56,056 nucleotides of DNA, from positions 1 through 56,056 of the forward strand of contig MWFC01000009.1 in assembly GCA_002071415.1 (NCBI GenBank), read 5' to 3'. The stretch is from Bacteroidetes bacterium ADurb.Bin012. Lineage in GTDB: Bacteria; Bacteroidota; Bacteroidia; Bacteroidales; TTA-H9. The position numbers and the translations under genes are program-made. Positions 24,645-32,404 of this stretch are shown here, in pieces. Each line of letters starts with the position of its first letter. The stretch's first letter is position 1. The notes beneath the pieces are model-generated. The model did not search any database. It saw only the letters and a program-made list of their open reading frames with translations, and was not told where the DNA came from.

Positions 24645-26142
24645 TATCATCATGCGAAAAATTATTTATTTGATTTTCACCATTTTGATGGGATCATTAG
24701 ACATCTTACATGTGCATTCTCAGGGCAATGTAGTGAGATTAAGCCTCGAAGAAGTAATTCAAACTGCTTCGGAGCAGTCTCCCGATGCTTTAATGGCTCG
24801 ACATCGCTTTCTGAGTAGTTATTGGGAATATCGGTCCTATCTGGCCCAGTTCAAGCCCAAACTTAGTTTATCGGCTACAATTCCCAGTTTAACTAAATCT
24901 ATGAATTCCTATACTCTTCCGGACGGTACAGAAACTTTTGTTCATCAACAATATACCAGTTATACAGGTACTTTATCGCTTTCTCAGGTAATTGGTTTCA
25001 GCGGTGGAAGTATCTATATACAAAGTGGTTTACAACGTCTTAGAAACAATCTCGATTCGGCAGGACTTTCATCCTGGCTTTCTCATCCAGTAACCATCGG
25101 ATTGAGGCAACCCATTTATAACTTCAACTCTTATAAATGGCAGAGACGTATCGATCCTATCCGCTATCTCGAAGCCACACGAAGGTATATAGAAGACATG
25201 GAACAAATCTCGATAACAGTTACCAGATTATTCTTCAATCTTATCATTGCTGAAGGCCAATTGCAGATTTCAAGGATTAATGAAGCCAATTACGATACAT
25301 TATACAGAATAGCTCGAGGGAGATTCAATATGGGAACCATTGCCGAAAACGAGCTCTTGCAACTGGAACTAAATCTTCTAAAATCGAGAGCCGATGCTGA
25401 AAATGCTCGTCTGGACGTTGAAAACAGCGAATTTATACTAAAGAGTTATTTACGCTTGAAGGGTCAGGAAAAAATTCAACTCATTCCTCCCTCTATTCCT
25501 AATCAAGGCAGTGTATCTGTTTCAGATGCTATTGAATATGCTCGAGAAAACAGGGCGACGGCTCTGGAATTCGAAAGACGAATCCTTGAAGCTCGCCGCG
25601 ACCTCGATCAGGCAAAACACGAAGGAAGATTTCAGGCTAATCTTTCTATTGACTATGGATTGTCGAAGAACGGGCCAAACCTGTCGGAAGTTTATAAAAA
25701 CTTGGATGACATGCAGCAGCTTAGCTTTGGAGTTTATGTTCCCATATTGGATTGGGGCCAGGCCAAGGGAAGAATAAAAATGGCCGAATCGAATAATGAA
25801 CTCGTAAAAACCGCAGTTGAACAGGAAAGCATTGATTTTGAACAGGAAGTGTATCTGGCCGTCATGCAATACAACATGCAGAAAAATCAAATGGAAATTG
25901 CTGCCAAGTCCGACACTGTGGCTGATAAAAGCTATCAGGTAGCCAAGGCACGCTATCTCATCGGGAAAATTAGCATCACCGACCTCAACATAGCTCAAAG
26001 TGAAAAAGACCTGGCTCGGATGAACTTTCTAAGAGCCTTGCAACGTTATTGGAATAGTTATTACACCATTCGCAAGCTCACTCACTTCGATTTTACCAAT
26101 AATCTACCCATTCGGGTGGACTTGAACAAAATTATAGAATAG
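24637..26142 (+). CDS. TolC-family outer-membrane efflux protein
   Basis: A 501-residue outer-membrane channel component with a signal peptide ending in HSQG and two repeated helical-hairpin halves (LEEVIQTASEQSPDALMARH and the C-terminal ARYLIGKISITDLNIAQSEK). ATG 24637 overlaps the permease stop by 8 nt (ATGAATAA); ATG 24652 also leaves a good signal peptide. It completes a tripartite export system with the adaptor and permease. Exported substrate (drug, peptide or lipid) is not inferable. Confidence 0.9.
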   Translation: MNNIIMRKIIYLIFTILMGSLDILHVHSQGNVVRLSLEEVIQTASEQSPDALMARHRFLSSYWEYRSYLAQFKPKLSLSATIPSLTKSMNSYTLPDGTETFVHQQYTSYTGTLSLSQVIGFSGGSIYIQSGLQRLRNNLDSAGLSSWLSHPVTIGLRQPIYNFNSYKWQRRIDPIRYLEATRRYIEDMEQISITVTRLFFNLIIAEGQLQISRINEANYDTLYRIARGRFNMGTIAENELLQLELNLLKSRADAENARLDVENSEFILKSYLRLKGQEKIQLIPPSIPNQGSVSVSDAIEYARENRATALEFERRILEARRDLDQAKHEGRFQANLSIDYGLSKNGPNLSEVYKNLDDMQQLSFGVYVPILDWGQAKGRIKMAESNNELVKTAVEQESIDFEQEVYLAVMQYNMQKNQMEIAAKSDTVADKSYQVAKARYLIGKISITDLNIAQSEKDLARMNFLRALQRYWNSYYTIRKLTHFDFTNNLPIRVDLNKIIE

Positions 26143-26233
26143 ATTGGAATCAGCAACTAAAGTGTGATATACTTGGTTAACACCATTAACAATAAATCAA
26201 TAAACATTTCAATAACTTAAAATTAAATCGATT

Positions 26234-26869
26234 ATGTCAGTTTTAGTAGGGAAAAAAGCCCCATTATTTTATGCAGATGCAGTCATAAATGGGAGTCAGT
26301 TCGTCGAAAAATTTTCGCTCGAACAGTACATTGGTAAAAAGTATGTCGTCTTTTTCTTCTATCCAATGGATTTTACCTTTGTTTGTCCAACCGAAATTCT
26401 TGCATTTCAAGAAAAACTGAAGGAATTCGAAGATCGTAACTGCGCTGTAATAGGATGCTCGGTCGATTCGAAATTTTCACATTGGGCATGGTTGAACACA
26501 CCGAAAGAAAAAGGCGGAATACAGGGTGTAACCTTTCCTTTGGTTTCCGATTTCTCGAAGACTATTTCTGAAAATTATGATGTTTTGGCTGGTTATTATG
26601 ATTATGATGTCGAAGACGAAGTTTCGACATTTATTGGAGAACCCGTTGCTTATCGCGGTCTCTTCCTCATCGATAAACAGGGCATCGTAAGGCATCAGAT
26701 TGTCAATGATACGCCTTTGGGGCGCAATGTTGACGAAGCAATTCGCATGGTCGATGCTCTCCAATTTTACGAAGAACATGGAGAGGTTTGTCCCGCCAAC
26801 TGGCACAAAGGAGAGGAAGGAATAAAAGCAACTAAAGAAGGAATAGCAGAATATTTGAGTAAACACTAG
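26234..26869 (+). CDS. Typical 2-Cys peroxiredoxin (AhpC/Prx)
   Basis: A 211-residue thiol peroxidase that reduces hydrogen peroxide and alkyl hydroperoxides. The peroxidatic cysteine is C51 in DFTFVCPTE and the resolving cysteine C186 in EVCPANW; the GGIQGVTFPLVSD motif is present. No ahpF gene is adjacent, so reduction probably comes from thioredoxin. It is monocistronic. Confidence 0.95.
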   Translation: MSVLVGKKAPLFYADAVINGSQFVEKFSLEQYIGKKYVVFFFYPMDFTFVCPTEILAFQEKLKEFEDRNCAVIGCSVDSKFSHWAWLNTPKEKGGIQGVTFPLVSDFSKTISENYDVLAGYYDYDVEDEVSTFIGEPVAYRGLFLIDKQGIVRHQIVNDTPLGRNVDEAIRMVDALQFYEEHGEVCPANWHKGEEGIKATKEGIAEYLSKH

Positions 26870-26960
26870 CCTTTGCTTCATTTCCTAAAAAGCAGGTGAT
26901 ACACATTCATGGAGACTCCATATCTTTATGGACAGTTGATGCAACCTGATTTTTTTTCAG

Positions 26961-26980
26961 AAAGTTTTCTTGAAAACTTT
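26961..26980. promoter_or_regulatory. Perfect palindromic element upstream of rplS
   Basis: AAAGTTTTC and GAAAACTTT are perfect inverted 9-mers separated by TT. They lie 9 bp upstream of the putative rplS -33 element. It may be an operator or a weak hairpin ending peroxiredoxin transcription. Confidence 0.3.
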
Positions 26981-26988
26981 ATCGTTGC

Positions 26989-27019
26989 CTTGTGAGTTGA
27001 AAAATTGTTTGTATTTTTG
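26989..27019 (+). promoter_or_regulatory. rplS promoter (CTTG-N19-TATTTTTG)
   Basis: The -7 box TATTTTTG at 27012-27019 is a full match; the -33 element at 26989-26992 is CTTG instead of TTTG. The leader would be about 30 nt. Confidence 0.5.
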
Positions 27020-27055
27020 CACTCCTTTTTTAATGAAAGAAATTTTTTTAACATC

Positions 27056-27409
27056 ATGAATAAGCCTGAGTTAGTAAAATACGTCGAATCGCTCGAGGAG
27101 TTCAAACAATTCCCTGAATTCAAGGCGGGAGATACCATCACTGTTGATTATACCATCAAAGAAGGAAACAAAACCCGTACGCAGAGGTTTACGGGCATTG
27201 TTTTGCAAATAAAAGGCACAGGCAATACAAAAACTTTTACCGTACGGAAAATTTCAGGTAACATAGGTGTGGAGCGCATTTTCCCCTTCGCTTCTCCCAA
27301 TATCGAACGTATAGAAGTCAACAAAAGAGGAGCTGTTCGACGCGCCAGAATTTTCTATTTGAGAAAACTTCGTGGCAAAAAAGCAAAAATCAAAGAAAAG
27401 CGTTCTTGA
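27056..27409 (+). CDS. rplS: 50S ribosomal protein L19
   Basis: A 117-residue large-subunit protein at the 30S interface. ATG 27056 is chosen because it gives the family N-terminus and follows a promoter; an upstream frame from 27005 would overlap that promoter. Motifs [45 protein letters not shown] and [20 protein letters not shown] are intact. A terminator follows at 27447. Confidence 0.96.
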   Translation: MNKPELVKYVESLEEFKQFPEFKAGDTITVDYTIKEGNKTRTQRFTGIVLQIKGTGNTKTFTVRKISGNIGVERIFPFASPNIERIEVNKRGAVRRARIFYLRKLRGKKAKIKEKRS

Positions 27410-27446
27410 TGCTTGCTTCCAAATTTGCACCTAATGCATAATATAC

Positions 27447-27474
27447 GGGCCTTCCCAAAGGTCCTTTTTTATTT
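27447..27474 (+). terminator. rplS terminator
   Basis: GGGCCTT (27447-27453) pairs with AAGGTCC (27458-27464) with one wobble, followed by six T. Confidence 0.75.
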
Positions 27475-27654
27475 TATCCTATAAATTCGAAGACGGATCG
27501 TTTTTTATTTGCCATCAGCCTTCAGTTTATTAGATATAATGGCAAGGGGCATTCCCTTTCGCTGATTTACACACTTTTCAAATTACAAAATATAAATTAC
27601 AAATTACAATATCTCCTTTCCTCCTTTATATACTTTTAACTTTCTTCTCTCCAA

Positions 27655-27694
27655 CCAGCATCCTCCAGTCTCCTCCAGCATCCTCCAGTCTCCT
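27655..27694. repeat. Two perfect tandem copies of a 20-bp C/T-rich unit
   Basis: Copies at 27655-27674 and 27675-27694 are identical, then shade into CGTCTCCT/CGTCCCCC. The bias to C and T on one strand suggests slippage. No spacers are present, so this is not a CRISPR array. Confidence 0.7.
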
Positions 27695-27777
27695 CGTCTC
27701 CTCGTCCCCCCTCTTCTATTTTACTCAAAATCATTTCAAGAATTATCACTAATTTCATTGCCCGATATTTTAATGAA

Positions 27778-30700
27778 ATGAAAAAAATTTGGCATTGTCT
27801 GTACGTTATTTCGTTTGTTTCGGGATTTCAGATTACTCTTCTGGCTCAGTCGAATATTAGCGTCGCCTTGATAATTCCTGATAATTACGCTTCGATCGAG
27901 ACGCGATGTGCGAAGCAATTCCTTCAAAACTTGCCCGATGTAAATGGATTTTATTTAAACCCTGAAGACATGGTCAATAATCCAAATATACTCGATCAAA
28001 TCGATGTTTTCTGGATTCATTCGAATGACTCGGCGTGTTTATCACAAATAGCCAAAAATAAGGTTATATGGAGCAAAATAAACAAGGCCGTCGAAAATGG
28101 CAAGGGTTTGCTCTTGAGTAATAATGCTGTTCAGCTTCTACCCATTTTAGGATTAGAGAGTCATAAACCTCAAACAAGAACAAAGACATTGAAAGACAAG
28201 GGTTATGGCCGCATGGCAGGTTTTCATGCCTTTCGTTCGCATCCTATCTTCAAGGACTTGAATCAAGGAGTTTACTGTTTAAAACCCACCAGGGACATTA
28301 CGCTCGAGGTCAATGGATATTTCGGTGATGATTCATTTCCTCACCGAGGGAAAGTGATAGGCGTCGATTGGGATTATATCACTCTATCAGAAGGAAATAA
28401 AGTAGTATGGGAATATCCATCAGGTAAAGGAAAAGTATTGGCTGTGGGAGGATACATATTATTTTCGGAAGACAACATCAATCGCCATCATCTCGAAAAA
28501 TTTACATCGAATTGTCTGTATTATTTGAACAATTCGGATGAATATCGTCCGATTCCGGCCTTTTATTGGAATAACGCCCAAACTTCGATAAAGTCATTTC
28601 GTCTTAAAGATACCTTGCATCTCAAAGAAAAAACCTATTCTCATTTTCTGGCCGAGACATCCTCACAACCTAAAGTAAGTAAAAACGCAAATGGCCAATA
28701 TTATCAGGTTTCTGGGCAAAGAATCGTATTAATGGGAAAAGAAAATGGTGGGATAAAAGAAATTTGGGTTCATCCTTTTATGGCAATGTACGATTATAAA
28801 GTCATTTTACAAGCGCCTTCACCTGCTCTGCCTGTTTATCTGGACAGTTTAATACCCGAGATCACCATTCGACCTGGTTGTATAAAACGACACTATCAAC
28901 TGCAGAATAACTCCTTGAATGAAATCATCGTAGCCCATCCCGAAAAGGGCATTGCAACAATTCATTATGAATTCGAAGGGGATGAAAAAACTCATCTGTA
29001 TATAACTTATCAGAGCAATTTTCGTTTGATGTGGCCCTACAGCGAAAAAGCTTCGAGGATTTTGCGTTACAGCAAGGGAAACAAAAACAGATTTCACATA
29101 ATTACAGATTTTACACAGGACTATGTCTGTTTGACAGGTTCACAAAGAATTCCTCATCAAACGAAAGCCGGTCATTTTAATGGCTTCACCTTTGATGAAC
29201 AGGCAAGAATTATTGGCCATGTTACTGATGAGGCGATAGCATCGTGTTGCTATGACTATTTACTCAAAAGCAAAGATACCCTCGACTTTCTAATTATTGC
29301 CGGAAGCGAAGGATTACAGGCAGCCCTCGACAATTTTTCTTCAACAGCAAAAAATTCTGCTCGGTTATCGAGCGAGCACGAAAAAGCGATGAAAAATCTT
29401 TACGAATATCATCTTCAGATTGAAACACCAGATACACTTTTTAATGAAGCATGGAAATGGTATTTGGCAGGAATAAACAGTTTCTACATAGAAACGCCAC
29501 AGTTGGGAAGGTCACTGGTAGCAGGCTTCAATTGGACAGGGACCGGCTGGAATGGAGGCCATCGCATAGATGGAAGACCTGGATATAGTTGGTACTTTGG
29601 AAGAGATAGCGAATGGTCGGCTTTAGCCATTTTAGACTATGGCGATTTTGAAAAGGCAAAGGATGTCTTAAGCATGTTAAGCGATTATCAAGACCTCAAC
29701 GGTAAAATCTTTCATGAACTAACTACCAGCGGTTTTGTCCATTACGATGCTGCTGATGCCACTCCTTTATATATAGTTCTGGCTTGCCGATATCTTCGCC
29801 ATACGGGAGATACGGCTTTTATCCGTTCAATATGGCCTAACTTACTCCAAGCCTATAAATTTTGCAAATCTACCGATACTGATTACGATCATTTGATCGA
29901 GAACACCAATGTTGGACATGGTTGGGTAGAAGGCGGCCCATTATATGGTTCTCATACTTCACTTTATCTGGCTTCGTGCTGGAATGAAGCTCTAATTGCT
30001 ATGGCTGAAATGGCATCAGTGATGAACGAGGATAGCCTCGCCCACGAATGCAGCAAGGAAGCTTATATTGTGAACCATCTCTTGAACGATAGCTTTTACG
30101 ATACGCATGAGCAATCGTGGCGTCAGGGTTTGATGAAAGATGGCACTTGGCATAAATTAGAATCGGTCATGCCAGCAGTTCCAGCATTATTTGGTCAAAT
30201 GAAGGAGGAGTCTCTCCAAACATTTATTGAGAAAACATTGGGAAATGAATATATTACTAATTATGGCAGCAGAATTTTGAGCAATCTTAGTCCATACTAT
30301 CATCCCCATGCTTATCACGCCGGCTCGGTATGGCCGCTCTTTACCGGATGGCATGCTATGGCAGCTTACAAAGCGAATGCTTTCGAAACTGGATTTAGGC
30401 TTATCATGGCGAACATGAATATTTTTCGTCATTGGGGCTACGGATATTCAGAGGAGGTATTGAACGGAGATGTATATGAACCTGCAGGTGTATGTCGGCA
30501 TCAATGCTGGTCGGAGACAATGGCCATTCAGCCTGTGGCAGAAGGAATGCTGGGCTTCGAACCAAATGCCTTGCAAAATATCCTTCGGATTGCACCAGCA
30601 TTGCCTCCCCACTGGAATTCAATCCATATCCATAATCTCCGATTCAAAGAATCGCTCATTCATTTTACTATGCATACCGATGACTTCAAACAAAGCTGGC

Positions 30701-31176
30701 AATTCAATATCCATGGAAATTGTTCGCCCCAAGTTATTTTTGCTCCTTATTTCCCAGTAGGAAGCCGGATAAATTCGATAGCAATAAATGGACAATCGGC
30801 TCATTTCGAAGAGGTTATAAATGAAAGATATACTCAAATTGTAATTTATTTCAAGCTGGATAATTCTACTCGGATAGAAATAAATTATGAACCAGGGATT
30901 TCTATTATCCCAGAAATTAACTTACCCGAGCCAGGAGACAAAGCAGATGGACTGAGAATCATACAATCTTATATAGTTGATTCGGTTTATGTTATAGAAA
31001 TTGAAGCACCACAAAACACTCAACATACTATTAAAATAAAGACATCAGGCGAAAGGCAGTATTTGATTGACGGTGGGTATTTAAAGAGTTGCAAAGATAG
31101 AATTATAGAAATCGGAGTCAACTTTCAGGATTCCGAAAAACCTTATGTAAGAAAAAAAATCAGGCTTAAGATATAA
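27778..31176 (+). CDS. Large (alpha/alpha)6-barrel glycosidase, amylo-alpha-1,6-glucosidase-like
   Basis: A 1132-residue secreted glycosidase. Residues 1-24 form a signal peptide. About 25-260 resemble a glutamine-amidotransferase-like fold (NGKGLLLSNNAVQLLPILGL, GRMAGFHAFRSHPIF), possibly DUF4960-like. A beta-sandwich region follows, then from about 555 a barrel with GYSWYFGRDSEW (near 610), GHGWVEGG (near 716) and HAYHAGSVWPLF (near 843), as in debranching and related GH families. A C-terminal beta domain ends the protein. It sits beside, and convergent with, susCDE, so it probably trims an alpha-glucan taken up by that system. The GH family number and linkage specificity are not certain. 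Confidence 0.8.
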   Translation: MKKIWHCLYVISFVSGFQITLLAQSNISVALIIPDNYASIETRCAKQFLQNLPDVNGFYLNPEDMVNNPNILDQIDVFWIHSNDSACLSQIAKNKVIWSKINKAVENGKGLLLSNNAVQLLPILGLESHKPQTRTKTLKDKGYGRMAGFHAFRSHPIFKDLNQGVYCLKPTRDITLEVNGYFGDDSFPHRGKVIGVDWDYITLSEGNKVVWEYPSGKGKVLAVGGYILFSEDNINRHHLEKFTSNCLYYLNNSDEYRPIPAFYWNNAQTSIKSFRLKDTLHLKEKTYSHFLAETSSQPKVSKNANGQYYQVSGQRIVLMGKENGGIKEIWVHPFMAMYDYKVILQAPSPALPVYLDSLIPEITIRPGCIKRHYQLQNNSLNEIIVAHPEKGIATIHYEFEGDEKTHLYITYQSNFRLMWPYSEKASRILRYSKGNKNRFHIITDFTQDYVCLTGSQRIPHQTKAGHFNGFTFDEQARIIGHVTDEAIASCCYDYLLKSKDTLDFLIIAGSEGLQAALDNFSSTAKNSARLSSEHEKAMKNLYEYHLQIETPDTLFNEAWKWYLAGINSFYIETPQLGRSLVAGFNWTGTGWNGGHRIDGRPGYSWYFGRDSEWSALAILDYGDFEKAKDVLSMLSDYQDLNGKIFHELTTSGFVHYDAADATPLYIVLACRYLRHTGDTAFIRSIWPNLLQAYKFCKSTDTDYDHLIENTNVGHGWVEGGPLYGSHTSLYLASCWNEALIAMAEMASVMNEDSLAHECSKEAYIVNHLLNDSFYDTHEQSWRQGLMKDGTWHKLESVMPAVPALFGQMKEESLQTFIEKTLGNEYITNYGSRILSNLSPYYHPHAYHAGSVWPLFTGWHAMAAYKANAFETGFRLIMANMNIFRHWGYGYSEEVLNGDVYEPAGVCRHQCWSETMAIQPVAEGMLGFEPNALQNILRIAPALPPHWNSIHIHNLRFKESLIHFTMHTDDFKQSWQFNIHGNCSPQVIFAPYFPVGSRINSIAINGQSAHFEEVINERYTQIVIYFKLDNSTRIEINYEPGISIIPEINLPEPGDKADGLRIIQSYIVDSVYVIEIEAPQNTQHTIKIKTSGERQYLIDGGYLKSCKDRIIEIGVNFQDSEKPYVRKKIRLKI

Positions 31177-31182
31177 TAGAGA

Positions 31183-31217
31183 CAAAAAAGCCGTCCAGTC
31201 TTATTGATTGGACGGCT
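31183..31217 (-). terminator. susCDE operon terminator
   Basis: AGCCGTCCA (31189-31197) and TGGACGGCT (31209-31217) form a 9-bp perfect stem; on the minus strand it is followed by TTTTTTG. It lies between two convergent genes. Confidence 0.85.
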
Positions 31218-31242
31218 AAGCTCAATAATCAAGCTATCGGAA

Positions 31243-32382
31243 TTACTTGATAGAATATGTCATAGTAGCCAGGTCGACCTTAACGGTGTAGGTACCTGCT
31301 GTAGGAGGACAAGGGATAGAAAGTGGGTCAGGTTCACTTTCAGTAGGTCTAAGAACAAGTGGCCCACCAGTTGAAGTTCCAGTTTCATTGGTTCCATACT
31401 GTGGAGCCCATTGTCCGAGAACCTCAATGAATTTCAGCCATTTACCACCACCGCCAAGCTCTATGCTTATCTCGAAGATGCCCGGAGCCAGTTTGGTCAT
31501 TGGGATAGCATTATTGTTATCCCAAGCGGCAGGAGTACCATCTCCAAGGATATAAAGCTGTGGAGAAGCTGGAGTAACGGTATAATTCAAATTAGCCGTA
31601 TCTGCTACTATCCGATAGTCACCACTGACATCTGGTGCAGGGATAGCAGGAGGATCGGTAACTGTTTCATCGGGACGATATGACAGAGGTCCTGACTGCC
31701 AGGTTCCCGAGGCATCGGTTCCCCATTGCGGCGCCCAGGCACCCAGACAGGAAATGAATTTGATATACATATCCGTTCCGGTGGTTAAGTTCGCCACGAT
31801 AGCAAACTTTCCTTCGCCTATCCAGCTCATTTCCAATGCTTTCATATTATCCCAACCCACTTCAGTTGCACTACCAAGCAGGTAGATGGGTTTAATATGG
31901 ATAGCTGCAGAATAAGGCGTGATTGAAACCTTCACTACATCGGAATAGGTACTCTCGGCACCCGCATTGTTTACGATAAATGAGTTGACCCTAAAAAAGA
32001 TGTCATGAGGTACATCGGGTTGCACTCCCAAAATGGTAAGCAAAATGTTATTCAAGCCTCCATAGTTGATGGCAAAGGATACATCTTCTGAGCTAACCAT
32101 GGTATAAGGCTTGGGAAAAGTAGCCGAGGTATCCATTTGCAGGATATATTTGGTAGCCGGAAGATTATTTAGATTGTAAACCGTAGGGCTCCAAATTATA
32201 TTAAAGGTATTATCCTTTTGAGACTCGAGGAGCACCAACTGACTGCCATTGGCAGGTGTAGAAATCACAGGCTTCTGGGTGAGACTCATATCGAGTACCG
32301 GATCTTTATCTTCATCGGAGCAAGCCGCAAAAAAGAGGCTGAGTCCCATCAATATCGATAAAAAAGCAACAGGTTTCTTCAT
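31243..32382 (-). CDS. SusE/SusF-like starch-binding lipoprotein
   Basis: A 379-residue surface lipoprotein with lipobox FAAC and a following acidic stretch (SDEDKD). Residues about 30-160 match the SusE N-terminal Ig-like domain. Two tandem SusF/SusE-type binding modules follow: one from IYLLGSATEVGWDNMKALEM with LGAWAPQWGTD, and one from LYILGDGTPAAWDNNNAIPM with LGQWAPQYGTN. Aromatic residues in WD and WAPQ are likely glucan contacts. It is the last gene of the susC-susD-susE operon, 22 bp after susD, and would help hold alpha-glucan at the cell surface. Confidence 0.88.
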   Translation of the reverse strand: MKKPVAFLSILMGLSLFFAACSDEDKDPVLDMSLTQKPVISTPANGSQLVLLESQKDNTFNIIWSPTVYNLNNLPATKYILQMDTSATFPKPYTMVSSEDVSFAINYGGLNNILLTILGVQPDVPHDIFFRVNSFIVNNAGAESTYSDVVKVSITPYSAAIHIKPIYLLGSATEVGWDNMKALEMSWIGEGKFAIVANLTTGTDMYIKFISCLGAWAPQWGTDASGTWQSGPLSYRPDETVTDPPAIPAPDVSGDYRIVADTANLNYTVTPASPQLYILGDGTPAAWDNNNAIPMTKLAPGIFEISIELGGGGKWLKFIEVLGQWAPQYGTNETGTSTGGPLVLRPTESEPDPLSIPCPPTAGTYTVKVDLATMTYSIK

Positions 32383-32404
32383 ATTACAAAGCTTTTAATG
32401 ATTC

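Larger units (their letters stand above)
27410..27777. other. Intergenic region with terminator and short repeats
   Basis: It contains the rplS terminator, AT-rich repeats of AAATTACA (about 27580-27610) and a pyrimidine-rich tandem repeat (27655-27694 and its degenerate tail to about 27712). No gene is seen. Confidence 0.6.

Noticed and set aside
27655..27694. Possible CRISPR-like repeat
   Set aside because: The 20-bp units are adjacent with no spacers; no cas genes are present.
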